Below, in pieces: positions 26,706 through 36,843 of a stretch of 64,000 nucleotides of DNA. Within the stretch, counting starts at the first letter, position 1; each line of letters opens with the position of its first letter. Below the pieces are notes generated by a model, which did not search any database, was not told the DNA's origin, and was given only the letters and a program-made list of their open reading frames with translations. A program made the position numbers and the translations under genes. This DNA comes from Candidatus Poribacteria bacterium. GTDB lineage: Bacteria > Poribacteria > WGA-4E > UBA9662. Location of the stretch: positions 1 to 64,000 of the forward strand of contig JASMLX010000010.1 of the NCBI GenBank assembly GCA_030748495.1, in the 5' to 3' direction.

Positions 26706-29700
26706 ATGGGGGAAAGTATTTTGGGTAGAAAAAACCTGAGTTTGCCAACTCAGTTAAGTTGGGTGGTTAGCCAAGCGAATGTTGACGAATGGAAATACAT
26801 TGGTAAAATTGGTCTGGCACTTTTTTTATTTCATATTTCTTACTTCGTCGTTACAGTCCATGCCAATGATTTTGAGGTGGCGCCGCAAGTAGTCGATACC
26901 GAAGGTCAGGATTCGTTCTTTAGTCCAAATGCCGATGGAATCCAAGATGAGCTTGAAATCGTCTTTGTTATGGACGGCACCACGGGTGAATACCAGATTG
27001 TCATCGACGTGCATGGACCGGGTGGCGTTGGTCAACCCGACAACAAATTTGATGCCGATGATGACTGGTCAGTCCTAGGTAAATTTGGTCCGGGCCTGAC
27101 AGTTAATGATGACCTGAAGCGTATTCGTATTGAATGGGATGGACGCGATAGCAACTCTAAGTTAGTTGCTGATGGAACTTACCGACTGCAATTACAAATC
27201 GACTTTTTTCAAGATGAACTGCTGAACCCAACCCGGACGGATCATACCAGAACCTTTCCCATAACCGTTGATACACAACCCCCCCAAGTTTCCCCTCAAG
27301 TCACCCGTTCTGAGTTTTCGCCCAACAGTGACGGTAGTCGGGATACCCTGACTCTCAATTATACTTTGGATGAAACGCTATCAGAGTTGCAATTACTAAT
27401 TCCCAGCCATCCAACAGTACAATTGTCAAATTTAGCTGCGGGAGGTCATACTCTAAACTGGGATGGTAAAAATGGGCTCGGAATGGTTCTGCCAGATGGC
27501 TCTTATCTGCTACAATTACAAGGCACTGACTTAGCAGGTAACCAGAGTACGACTGTAGTAGACACAGTTCAAGTCGATACTGAAAAGCCAACTATCACTC
27601 AATCGTCACCGATAGCCAATGCCAATCTCAACACCCCGGTTTCGGAATTGAGCGCGATCTTTGGCTCTGATACGGGTAGCCAGATCGACTTTGAGCAATC
27701 GACCATTACAGTCAAAGATGCAAATGGTATCTTTCAGGCTGGAACTTCTCGCCAAGACGGAAATACGCTGGTGCAGATTCTGGATAACCAACTCGACCTG
27801 GTGTCTGAAAATGGTACTTATACCGTCACTATTAAAGGTTTCGACTTAGCAGGTAACAGCAATACATCAACGTTGGGCTTCGCTTTCGATACTAGGCAAC
27901 CCGTTGTATCTCAAGTTCGACTCGACAATATAGTTTTTGTTGGACCAAGCAACATCAACAGTACTGTTAGTTCCGTCGAAGCGGACTTGGCCGACAACGG
28001 TGTTTCTGGCTTAGACCTGGTCAATTCCGCAATTCAGCTATCCAGAGCTGGCACTGTTGTGAACGGTATTCTAGCTCAAGTCGACGCCGATACGATTCAC
28101 TTGCAGCTTGATAGTGCCCTACAAACCAATGGAACTGATGACGGTCAATATCAGATTGCCGTCAACGTCGCTGACATGGCTGGTAATGTGCATCAGCAAA
28201 CGACTACATTTATTTATGATACTCAGCCACCTGAACTGACATCGACCAGTCCATTTAACTTTTCGCTGGATAAACTCCGTGTCGACCAGTCGTTAACAGC
28301 TATCACGGCGACTTTTACCGACCAGAACGGAAGTGCAGTAATCTCGGGTATTGATGCCGAAGCCACCAAAATTTCGGTGTCTAAAAGTGATGGATCTATG
28401 GTTCCTGCGATCCTGCAAGTTGACAGCGATTCGTCAACCGAGCCACAAAACATCGAGCTACGATTTGAATCGAGATTGCCCTCTGGTGATTACATCTTTT
28501 CCGCTGCCGCCGTAGATTTAACAGGCAATAAGCAGCAAACAATCGAATATCCATTTTATGTCGATCTACAAACGCCAGAAATACAGCTGGATCCGAGCGA
28601 CACCTCAATCGTTTCCCTGACTACGGTCTCGGCCCAAATACTAAACTATGCCGGATTAGGTTTGGATATGGAAAAATCAAGCCTGGTGGTTAATGATGCG
28701 AGTGGTAATACTGTAAATGCCAAAGAACTTGAAAAAACAGACCAGAACCTGGTTTGGCGAATTGCGGCCCCACTACCTGGGGATGGTTCTAAAGATGGCA
28801 TATACACAACCGTTGCAACTTTTACCGATCTTGAGGGGTATAACTATAAGCAGGAGACGAAACTAACCGTCGACACCATCGGCCCAACCCTGACGAGTAC
28901 GACGCCGGCTAAAGATGCTAAAGTCTCTACACTGAGTGATATTACCATCACCCTGAGCGACAATTTAAGTGGGATTGATTTTAGCCAAACACAAGTTACG
29001 TTGGCTTCACCTGCCGAAAACGTTTCAGCTACTTCGACTGACAACGGTGCGAACCAGATACAACTGACATTCACCGCTTTACCGACTGATGGAACGGCAG
29101 ATGGTTTATATCTGATTGAAATTACTGCAACCGATCTGGCTGGCAATACAAGTGGTACGCAACAAATTCCTTTTTACTATATCACCCAATTACCAGAAGT
29201 TATTAGCATCTCACCGGAAGCCAGTATTGCCATTAACCACTTAACAACTGTTTCCGCCACGCTCTTGGATCGAAGTGGGAAAGGGATCAACTTCGACCAA
29301 ACTACTATCTCGGTGACCAATTCCGACGGAAAAAACATCGATGGCACGACCACCCACACCGATCTGGTATTGACACTAAATGGCTTATCTCTACCGACTG
29401 ATGGCTCTGCCGACGGGATTTATACTATGTCGATTAAGGTGGTGGACAAGCTAGGATCGACTGCGACCGATTCACGACAGATTCGTTATGATACTCAACC
29501 GCCGACTATCGATTCTTCAACCGCTACTGAGACTAAAACACTTTACCAAAAACTTTCGAACAATCAGGTGGCAGTAACGTTTAGTATCGTTGATCAAGGG
29601 AGCGGTTTTGATATTTCTGCTTCTAGTTTTCAATTGTTTAATTCAGACGGAGTTGCGGTTCAAGGTCAAGCTGTCTATGACGGGTCGGGTAAAGCCTCCT

Positions 29701-32700
29701 ACAATTCAGCTGAACTGGAATCTAACGGTATTTATGCTTTACAAGTTGCACTCGCTGACACTGCAGGTAATACCGGTGTGCCACAAACCTTTTATTATAC
29801 TTATGGTATTGAACCTGCCCAGGTGGTCGATGTTTCGCCTCGCATTACCAACAACCTGGAATCAATTTTGGTGACCCTTAAGAGTCAGCAGAATATCGAT
29901 TTCAGCCAAACAACTTTCGACGTCAAGAATCCAGCCAATCAAACGATAGCTGGTATTGTAACCAACGATGGTCAGCAGCAGATGACCTTTACGCTTGGTC
30001 AGTCACTGTCTAGAGATGGAAGTCAGGATGGGAACTATGCGCTCTCTATTCTGCCGGCAGTTGAGATGATTGGGCATTACAGCGGGGTCTGGACAGGTAG
30101 TATAATCTTCGATACCCAGCCTCCATCTGTGAGTTCGGTTACTTACCCAACCAATTCAGATGGGGCCGGCAGTACCGGGATTGATCTACAGGGACAAATC
30201 ATCGGGCTACCAACGACTTACACCGTTACACTGAACGATGCTAGTTTTGGCAGTAGGGTTGACAGTCAGCAGACATCAGTACAATTGGTCTCTCCCTCCG
30301 GGCAACTTAGTACAACTCAAGATTTTCAACATAGCACTGAAACTGGTGAAGATGTAGTTACATTGACCTTAAATAGTCAGCCTAAATTAGATGACTCTAT
30401 CGATGGAGACTATTATGTAGAGGTCGTAGCCGTAGATATGGCGGGTAATTCAACCACTTACCGTCGCCAGTTTTCCGTCGTTTGGACCTCCGACGTTCAG
30501 CCTCCAGTGGTGACTTCAGTTGTCTATTTAACCAGTTCGGAACCAACAGTCACCAAGGCCAATCTACAAGGACAAATCATCGGGCTGCCAACGACTTACA
30601 CCGTAACACTGACCGATGCTGGCTCCGGTAGTGGGGTTGACGATCAGCAGACGTCAGTACAATTGGTCTCCCCTTCCGGCCAACTCAGCGCGACTCAGGA
30701 TTTTCAACATAACGTCGAAACTGGTGAAGATGTAGTTACACTGACCCTAAACAGTCAGCCTAAATCAGACAACTCTATCGATGGAGACTATTATGTAGAA
30801 GTTGTAGCTGCAGATATGGCGGGCAATTCAACCACTTACCGCCGTCAGTTTTCCGTTACTTGGCGATCTGCTACGGTTACTATCACCCAGCCTGCTCAGT
30901 ATAGTAAGGTTAATAATCTACAGCAAGTTAGTGTGACCATTGAAAACATGTCAGAGGCTGAAATCGAAAATCAAGCTCAGGTTCGGCTGATAGCTCCCGA
31001 TCAGACCGAAGTTGCAGGGCGGCAGGAATATAGTGGAACTACGGCCAGTTGGTTTTTGAGCCAACCTTTGCCCCAAGATGGATCGGTCGACGGCGAATAT
31101 ACCATTCAAGTTGTGGTGGCGAAAGACAAACAGCAGATTCTCTCCTATGAATCTCAATTCACCTATGACACAAAAAGCCCTCAGGTTAGTTCGGTGTCTG
31201 TAGCGACCAAAAAACCTACCTCGCTTATCGCCGGACGTATTGTTGAGATTACTGAGGCTTTTTCTTCCATTACTGTTAAGCTGACCGATGTACCGACTCA
31301 GACGTCTACCGGCGTTGATCTAGTTGGCTCGTCAGTCAGCTTACAGACCAATCAGGGTTTAGAGATTGGCATGGAGATGGAAAGTAGCGGGGTAATGGAA
31401 GTTGAGAACAATGGTGTTGATACGATTACAGCCAAGTTCTCAGAGATACAACTCACAGGGCTCTATACATTAGCGGTTACACCGAAAGACCTAGCGGGTA
31501 ATACGGGTCATACAAACCTCTATCAAATCAGCCTCGACCTCTCCGAGCCAGAAGTCACATCGATAAAAATTGCGGAACGGTTGAGTAATATCGTCGCTGA
31601 CTTAACCGATGCGGATGCTAAACATTCAACTGTCGAAGTGGCCGGCGCAAACGGGGCGGTGATGGGTAAAACCACTAGGCTAAAGCCGAATCAGATCGGG
31701 TGGGCACCGACAAACTTAACCAATGATGGCACTGACGATGGCAATTATACGGTTACCATCACTCCTACTAACAACCGTGGAATTTCAGGACCTCCATCGG
31801 TGCAGAAATTCATTTTAGATACCCAACAACCCGAAATCACCAGCACTACGATCGTGAATCTAACTCAACCGGTTTCCTATTTGTCTAATCCAACAGCGCA
31901 AATCATGGTCGCAGTCGTTGATCACGGTCCTGCGGGACTCGATATGGAGAAGCAGAAGATAGTACTTCACGATAGCGGAGATAAGGCGATTAGTGCATTC
32001 CTGACGCACGATAGTGCACAGAATCTCTACTTCACTTTTAACCCACCTTTCTCCAAAGACGGCACCAATGATGGTAGATACAAACTGATAATCGACTTGA
32101 CCGATAAAGCTGGGAATAAAGCGGTAGTCAATCACCTGGTAATCTACGATACTCAAGCCCCAACGTTAGCGACTATTACGCCTAAAGACGGGTCATTGAT
32201 CAAAGAGACTGTTACTGAAGTTGCCGTTAATTTGGAAGATGACGGTGACAGTGGGATTGATTTTGACCAAACAACCTTGACCTTAACGGATACTGACGGC
32301 AACCAGATTCAGGGCCAAATGAGCCACGATGGTAAATCCAAATTGGTATTCCAAATCAATGATCTGACAAGTAGCGGTTCGTACTTAATTCACTTAGAAA
32401 CCGCTGACCGGGCCGGGAATCAGGCCTCTTTTGAAAGTGGGTTCATCAGTCTATCCAACCTTTTAGTAGCAGCCTCAACCACGCCTCTAACCCGACCGGC
32501 GGAAAAAGCCTTTAGCCGGCAAGAACTAGACGTTGTTTCGATTAAACTTCCGGCAGACGTTGGTGCTCATCTATCTACTCTACATCTAGAGAGCGAGGGG
32601 GGCCAGGTCGTTATGGGCTACCAAGATGGAGACGGGGCGTCGAATTTACAGTATCGCCTCAAAGAACCTCTCAAGGATGATGGATCTGATGATGGAGTTT

Positions 32701-34148
32701 ATACCATTGTTTTTACGCCGATTAGTGCCAACGGCCAAAAAGGGCAGCCACAGTTGATGTCATTTACCCATGATACCGTAACGCCGGAAATCGATGAAAC
32801 ACAGGTCCTTTTAAATGTAGCCCAATTGGGTTCCAATAACTCCCTAATCGCGATTCAATTCCCTGTCACGGACCCTTCACCGGGCTCTGACATTGATTGG
32901 TCTGAACGCCCTCTACCAATTGCAATCGAGCTAAAAACAACTGATAACAAATCCGTGTCAGGTCGAACAACCGCCGATTCGGCTACAGGCGTTGTCACTT
33001 TCCACCTCAACGCCCCTTTAGCCAGTGACGGTAGCCAGGACGGTAAATACCAACTCAAAATCACCGTTGAAGATCTAGCAGGAAACAAGTTGGCCTGGGA
33101 CTACGAGTTTGACTACGATACTCGTCCTCCTGTGATCCAAACTGCAGATCTACAAATCAATGGTCAGCTACTGATCGTAGATGCGAATCATGAAGATTAC
33201 CCTTCAGTTGCAGGCCGCGGCGGTTCGGTCGTGATTTCGGCCAAGATGGCCGACGCAGATGGATTAGGTGTCGATCTGGCAAGATCTACTATTTCGGTGC
33301 TTTCACCACAAGAAAACCCGGTCGCTGGCAGTCTGATTCAGAATGGCATCGATCAACTCACTTTCAGTTCATCGGAGTTACTGTCTGCTCAAGGCTACTA
33401 CAAAGTGCTAATCACCAGCGTTGGTCTGGATCCACAGAATCTAGGATTCCAACCTTCAACCACTATCGGCACTGAATTTCTTTATGAGACTGTTCCGCCA
33501 ATAGCACATATCACTGATGACGGTGACGATGAAATGGAGGAGGGCGAAGCTCTGGTGATGAAGGGCACCGCTTCAGATCCGGCTAGTGAGCAGATCCCGG
33601 CCTCCGGTGTCAATCGAGTTGAGATTGTTGGTACCGGCCCAGACGGAAAAGAGATCGAACCGGCCTTGGCAACCGACGAAAGCGAAGGTGGTAGCGATGA
33701 ATGGAACAGTTGGGAAATTGAGTATCTGCCACCTAAATCTGGTAAGTACGTTCTCAGCGTTCGTGTTTACGATAAAGCGGGGAATGCTGAGACCTACGGA
33801 AAACGGGAAGCGACCTTTACGGTCTCTCTCGGTTTCAAAGGCAGCACCTTCTGTTGGCCGAATCCCGTCTCTCTGGGCGGCAAGGCGCATATCTCTTTTG
33901 ATCCCAATGTTGCTAGTAGTGAGACGGTCGATCTGAAGTTTAGCGTCTACGATCTGTCGGGCGATCTGATCTATCTTCGTAAGTATAAAAATGTATCTTC
34001 AGGTCGAAAAGATACGGCTATTGAATGGAATTTGCGTAACTCCTCGGGGGCTGAAGTGGCTAAAGGTATTTACCTGTTCCGTTTAGAGATTTTGAATAAC
34101 GCCGATGAGACAGCTAATACCGTCGGAAAAATCCTGGTTGTGGAGTAA
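26706..34148 (+). CDS. Giant Ig-repeat surface protein with FlgD/type-IX-like C-terminus
   Basis: 2480 residues. A hydrophobic signal segment (about 36-56) ends near VHA-ND. Two FlgD-type modules follow, each opening with the FSPNADG/FSPNSDG calcium-loop-like motif, then about twenty Ig-like repeats of 90-125 residues. Repeat boundaries carry D-T-Q-P-P and the ends read DGxY...DxAGN. Two neighbouring repeats are nearly identical. Residues about 2378-2480 form a FlgD/type-IX sorting-like domain (FCWPNPV, VYDLSGDLI, VAKGIYLFRLE). It is probably exported and attached to the surface as an adhesin or matrix protein. Almost no Cys. No catalytic domain seen. Ribosome site is weak. Confidence 0.85.
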   Translation: MGESILGRKNLSLPTQLSWVVSQANVDEWKYIGKIGLALFLFHISYFVVTVHANDFEVAPQVVDTEGQDSFFSPNADGIQDELEIVFVMDGTTGEYQIVIDVHGPGGVGQPDNKFDADDDWSVLGKFGPGLTVNDDLKRIRIEWDGRDSNSKLVADGTYRLQLQIDFFQDELLNPTRTDHTRTFPITVDTQPPQVSPQVTRSEFSPNSDGSRDTLTLNYTLDETLSELQLLIPSHPTVQLSNLAAGGHTLNWDGKNGLGMVLPDGSYLLQLQGTDLAGNQSTTVVDTVQVDTEKPTITQSSPIANANLNTPVSELSAIFGSDTGSQIDFEQSTITVKDANGIFQAGTSRQDGNTLVQILDNQLDLVSENGTYTVTIKGFDLAGNSNTSTLGFAFDTRQPVVSQVRLDNIVFVGPSNINSTVSSVEADLADNGVSGLDLVNSAIQLSRAGTVVNGILAQVDADTIHLQLDSALQTNGTDDGQYQIAVNVADMAGNVHQQTTTFIYDTQPPELTSTSPFNFSLDKLRVDQSLTAITATFTDQNGSAVISGIDAEATKISVSKSDGSMVPAILQVDSDSSTEPQNIELRFESRLPSGDYIFSAAAVDLTGNKQQTIEYPFYVDLQTPEIQLDPSDTSIVSLTTVSAQILNYAGLGLDMEKSSLVVNDASGNTVNAKELEKTDQNLVWRIAAPLPGDGSKDGIYTTVATFTDLEGYNYKQETKLTVDTIGPTLTSTTPAKDAKVSTLSDITITLSDNLSGIDFSQTQVTLASPAENVSATSTDNGANQIQLTFTALPTDGTADGLYLIEITATDLAGNTSGTQQIPFYYITQLPEVISISPEASIAINHLTTVSATLLDRSGKGINFDQTTISVTNSDGKNIDGTTTHTDLVLTLNGLSLPTDGSADGIYTMSIKVVDKLGSTATDSRQIRYDTQPPTIDSSTATETKTLYQKLSNNQVAVTFSIVDQGSGFDISASSFQLFNSDGVAVQGQAVYDGSGKASYNSAELESNGIYALQVALADTAGNTGVPQTFYYTYGIEPAQVVDVSPRITNNLESILVTLKSQQNIDFSQTTFDVKNPANQTIAGIVTNDGQQQMTFTLGQSLSRDGSQDGNYALSILPAVEMIGHYSGVWTGSIIFDTQPPSVSSVTYPTNSDGAGSTGIDLQGQIIGLPTTYTVTLNDASFGSRVDSQQTSVQLVSPSGQLSTTQDFQHSTETGEDVVTLTLNSQPKLDDSIDGDYYVEVVAVDMAGNSTTYRRQFSVVWTSDVQPPVVTSVVYLTSSEPTVTKANLQGQIIGLPTTYTVTLTDAGSGSGVDDQQTSVQLVSPSGQLSATQDFQHNVETGEDVVTLTLNSQPKSDNSIDGDYYVEVVAADMAGNSTTYRRQFSVTWRSATVTITQPAQYSKVNNLQQVSVTIENMSEAEIENQAQVRLIAPDQTEVAGRQEYSGTTASWFLSQPLPQDGSVDGEYTIQVVVAKDKQQILSYESQFTYDTKSPQVSSVSVATKKPTSLIAGRIVEITEAFSSITVKLTDVPTQTSTGVDLVGSSVSLQTNQGLEIGMEMESSGVMEVENNGVDTITAKFSEIQLTGLYTLAVTPKDLAGNTGHTNLYQISLDLSEPEVTSIKIAERLSNIVADLTDADAKHSTVEVAGANGAVMGKTTRLKPNQIGWAPTNLTNDGTDDGNYTVTITPTNNRGISGPPSVQKFILDTQQPEITSTTIVNLTQPVSYLSNPTAQIMVAVVDHGPAGLDMEKQKIVLHDSGDKAISAFLTHDSAQNLYFTFNPPFSKDGTNDGRYKLIIDLTDKAGNKAVVNHLVIYDTQAPTLATITPKDGSLIKETVTEVAVNLEDDGDSGIDFDQTTLTLTDTDGNQIQGQMSHDGKSKLVFQINDLTSSGSYLIHLETADRAGNQASFESGFISLSNLLVAASTTPLTRPAEKAFSRQELDVVSIKLPADVGAHLSTLHLESEGGQVVMGYQDGDGASNLQYRLKEPLKDDGSDDGVYTIVFTPISANGQKGQPQLMSFTHDTVTPEIDETQVLLNVAQLGSNNSLIAIQFPVTDPSPGSDIDWSERPLPIAIELKTTDNKSVSGRTTADSATGVVTFHLNAPLASDGSQDGKYQLKITVEDLAGNKLAWDYEFDYDTRPPVIQTADLQINGQLLIVDANHEDYPSVAGRGGSVVISAKMADADGLGVDLARSTISVLSPQENPVAGSLIQNGIDQLTFSSSELLSAQGYYKVLITSVGLDPQNLGFQPSTTIGTEFLYETVPPIAHITDDGDDEMEEGEALVMKGTASDPASEQIPASGVNRVEIVGTGPDGKEIEPALATDESEGGSDEWNSWEIEYLPPKSGKYVLSVRVYDKAGNAETYGKREATFTVSLGFKGSTFCWPNPVSLGGKAHISFDPNVASSETVDLKFSVYDLSGDLIYLRKYKNVSSGRKDTAIEWNLRNSSGAEVAKGIYLFRLEILNNADETANTVGKILVVE
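30118..30873 (+). repeat. Recent 378-bp tandem duplication inside the giant gene
   Basis: Two adjacent 126-codon units share long identical blocks at protein and DNA level (LQGQIIGLPTTYTVTL, QQTSVQLVSPSGQLS, ETGEDVVTLTLNSQP, IDGDYYVEVVA, DMAGNSTTYRRQFSV). The matching GACAAATCATCGGGCT blocks start at 30193 and 30571, a spacing of exactly 378 nt. Other repeats in the protein are far more divergent, so this duplication is young or homogenised by gene conversion. Confidence 0.9.
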
Positions 34149-34154
34149 TCATCA

Positions 34155-35228
34155 ATGAGCCAAGATTCACCGTTTCGAGTCGCTATCGTTGGTTGTGGTA
34201 ACATCTCACGGGCTTATGGAAACAGCCTCAACACCAGGCCGGAAAAGGTCCAGATCTTAGGAGCATACGACATCGACTCAGAACGAGCCAATGCCTATAC
34301 AGAAGAATTTGGTGGTCAAGCCTATTCCAGTCTGGAAGCCGTTTTGGGTGATGGCCGGGTCGAAGCGGTCGTCAACCTGACCATCCACTCGGCTCACGCT
34401 GAGGTTACGGAGGCCACCCTTAAGGCAGGGAAACATGTTCATGTCGAAAAACCGCTGGCTACTAATCGGCAAGATGGTCAAATGGTCGTCAACCTGGCCG
34501 AGGAGAAGGGATTAAGGTTGAGTGCCTCACCCTTCACTTTCCTGGGTGAAGGCCAGCAAACGGTTTTGAGGTCTATCCAATCTGGCCAAATTGGTCAGGT
34601 ATTGACCGCTTATGCTGAAATGAACTGGGCTAGAATTGAGCGCTGGCACTCGAATCCGGTTCCCTTTTATCAACAAGGCGTTGGCCCCATGCTAGACGTT
34701 GGCGTCTATGCTTTAACATTTCTGACTTCGGTTTTAGGTCGAGTTAAGGATGTGCAAGGACATGCTGAAATCTGTCAACCGGAGCGGCGTTCAAATACAG
34801 GCGAGTCTTATCGGGTGACAACCCCTGACCAGGTAACCGGTTTTTTGCACTTCGATTCCGGAATTACTGCCCGCTTAACGGCCAGCTTTCTGGGCTTTAG
34901 CAAGCAGGTTGGCGCTGAGTTTCATGGTGAAACCGGATCAATCTTTATTTCCTCATCACACGATTTCAATGCCGCTGTCGAGTTACACACCTTCGACCAC
35001 GGCTGGCAACCCATCCCTTACGTGGCTGAGCCTTTTGCTGGCGTCGAGTGGGGGCGGGCCGTTTTTCAAATGGCTGATGCTGTCAGGAAGGATGCACCAC
35101 AACGGTGCACAGGGCGGCAAGCCAATCACGTTTTGGAGATTTGTCTCGGTATTCTGGATTCAGCTGAACAGGGTGGCGCAGTCGTTCCTATTGAATCTAC
35201 TTTTCAACCGCCTATTTCCCTTTACTAA
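34155..35228 (+). CDS. Gfo/Idh/MocA-family NAD(P)-dependent oxidoreductase
   Basis: 357 residues. The Rossmann fold begins VAIVGCGNISRAYGN (GxGxxx dinucleotide motif, about residues 11-20). HVEKPLA carries the conserved EKP lysine (about 97-99), and the C-terminal sheet domain contains DVGVYAL. Such enzymes oxidise or epimerise sugars, inositols or their derivatives in the cytoplasm; the substrate cannot be told. It begins 6 nt after the giant gene, so it may be co-transcribed, although a role with the surface protein is not obvious. Confidence 0.88.
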   Translation: MSQDSPFRVAIVGCGNISRAYGNSLNTRPEKVQILGAYDIDSERANAYTEEFGGQAYSSLEAVLGDGRVEAVVNLTIHSAHAEVTEATLKAGKHVHVEKPLATNRQDGQMVVNLAEEKGLRLSASPFTFLGEGQQTVLRSIQSGQIGQVLTAYAEMNWARIERWHSNPVPFYQQGVGPMLDVGVYALTFLTSVLGRVKDVQGHAEICQPERRSNTGESYRVTTPDQVTGFLHFDSGITARLTASFLGFSKQVGAEFHGETGSIFISSSHDFNAAVELHTFDHGWQPIPYVAEPFAGVEWGRAVFQMADAVRKDAPQRCTGRQANHVLEICLGILDSAEQGGAVVPIESTFQPPISLY

Positions 35229-35261
35229 AAATTGGATTCAAAATCTGAATTAGGAAGAAAA

Positions 35262-36212
35262 ATGAAAAAACGTTTTAGTGCCAGAATTATTAGTCTATTT
35301 TCTATGGCTGTACTCTTATTTCTCTTTGTCAGCACAACCGCAGCGGCTGATGATATCCATAAAAAGGCTGGCACTGTTGCGGCCGCTTTTCTTAAAATCG
35401 ACGCTGGTAGCCGTCCCATGGGAATGGGTGGAGCCTTCACCGGACTAGCCGACGACGTAAACACGCTCTTTTGGAATCCCGCTGGACTGACTTCAATCCA
35501 GGATCAAGAGTTTTCGGCTATGCAAAATTTTTCCATCGGAAAAGTCTATACTCAAGCACTCAGTTATGGTCAACGCCTGAATGAAAAGGTAGTTTGGGGA
35601 ATTAGCTTGCAAGGTGTGTTCACCCGTGTTGACTTCCGTCAAGGACCAACGGCTGACCCAGACCAGGAGGTTACTGTTGGTGGGTTCGCGCCAGGTTTCA
35701 GTTTGGCCTATCAACTGAGACAGCAGATCGCTGTTGGCCTAACTGCTAAAGCAGTTGTCGAGCAACTAAGCGTCGAGAATACACTGGGTTATGCCGGAGA
35801 TTTAGGCGTTTTCCTGCAACCATTTGGCAAGGCCATCGGCTTGGGATTTTCAGCCCAGAACGTCGGACAAACCACTAGCAATGGTTCATTACCAATGATA
35901 ATCCGTAGTGGTGTTTCACTCCATCCAGAAGAGTCAATTTCAATAGTAGCGGATCTCAGCTATCCGCTGATCGACGGGTTCCCCATCTTACACCTCGGTT
36001 TTGAGAACTGGTTCTCAGATTTGATTGCGGTCCGTTTAGGCTACAATGCCAGCCAAGGAGAAAATCCCAGAGATGGCCTTACCGCTGGCATCGGCTTGCG
36101 CCGTCGAGGGCGGATCTCACTAGAGGGCATTCACTTCCAATTCGATTATGCCATTGTGCCTGACCCGGGACTTGGCCATGCTCATCGCATCGCTTGTCTG
36201 ATGCGGTTCTAG
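35262..36212 (+). CDS. PorV/PorQ-like outer-membrane beta-barrel protein
   Basis: 316 residues from ATG 35262 (AGGAAGAAAA before it; the upstream TTG at 35232 has no such site). Signal peptide to about AAA-DD, then the characteristic FLKIDAGSRPMGMGGAFTGLADDVNTLFWNPAGL segment, followed by amphipathic strands ending in RF. This N-terminal block is the mark of the PorV/PorQ (UPF0164, FadL-like) family. PorV shuttles cargo carrying C-terminal sorting domains in type IX secretion. Its position 1.1 kb after a protein with such a domain suggests a functional pair, but no PorU/SprA genes are in the window. Confidence 0.85.
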   Translation: MKKRFSARIISLFSMAVLLFLFVSTTAAADDIHKKAGTVAAAFLKIDAGSRPMGMGGAFTGLADDVNTLFWNPAGLTSIQDQEFSAMQNFSIGKVYTQALSYGQRLNEKVVWGISLQGVFTRVDFRQGPTADPDQEVTVGGFAPGFSLAYQLRQQIAVGLTAKAVVEQLSVENTLGYAGDLGVFLQPFGKAIGLGFSAQNVGQTTSNGSLPMIIRSGVSLHPEESISIVADLSYPLIDGFPILHLGFENWFSDLIAVRLGYNASQGENPRDGLTAGIGLRRRGRISLEGIHFQFDYAIVPDPGLGHAHRIACLMRF

Positions 36213-36319
36213 CACCAGCTTTACGAAAATCGAAACGCATCTATCTACCCGGCGTTGGATTAGATAGGACGGCGACCTACTGCGTACCCGTACAATCTTA
36301 TATCCGCCGAGAAACTGAA

Positions 36320-36448
36320 GTGAAAAAACCAGAAATTAATATCTCTGATATTCTACCTACCATTGCTGCTTTTACCCTCTCTTGTGTCGTTAGCCTCTGT
36401 ATTAGCTTAATTGCTTCTGTCGCCTATTTCGCTATTAAGAAACAATAA
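36320..36448 (+). CDS. Possible 42-residue single-span membrane protein
   Basis: GTG 36320 would begin a short protein with a soluble start (KKPEINISDILP), one strong transmembrane helix (about residues 14-37) and a positive KKQ end. No good ribosome site. The frame is open further upstream into the end of the previous gene, so the start is uncertain. The hydrophobic helix followed by a lysine pair is the only reason for listing it. Confidence 0.35.
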   Translation: MKKPEINISDILPTIAAFTLSCVVSLCISLIASVAYFAIKKQ

Positions 36449-36766
36449 TCATTGAGTAGAGAGTTAAAAGCGAATGGCTTATTTCACAGCTCTCAATAGG
36501 CGGCCAAATCCTCCCATTTTTTAGCCTTGATCGTCCCTGTGAAAGTGTGTCCTCAACTCTGACCTAGGGGATGAGGACGGGGGAGTGGACTGTGTATATC
36601 CGCAAGAGCGGGTACCATCCGCTGACTGAAAACAGGTCTAAAACTCAAGCCCAAGGATCAGGAAAATTCTCTCACTGGAGTTGGGCATAGACCGGTTATT
36701 GTCGGTTTCTTCATGACCAATACGCTCTTTTTATCTTTGTAAGCGTGGATAAGACTGGTAAAAGAG
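36449..36766. other. Intergenic spacer upstream of the SDR gene
   Basis: No gene seen. It ends in the extended -10 element at 36767. Confidence 0.5.
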
Positions 36767-36775
36767 TGCTATAAT
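36767..36775 (+). promoter_or_regulatory. Extended -10 promoter of the SDR gene
   Basis: A perfect TGCTATAAT. No good -35 at the usual spacing, as expected for extended -10 promoters. The ATG is 69 nt downstream. Confidence 0.55.
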
Positions 36776-36843
36776 CTAGTGGTTATTTTTCTGTTCCGAT
36801 AACCTTCGGCAATTTTGAATCGTGTAATAAATAGGAGACTGGT

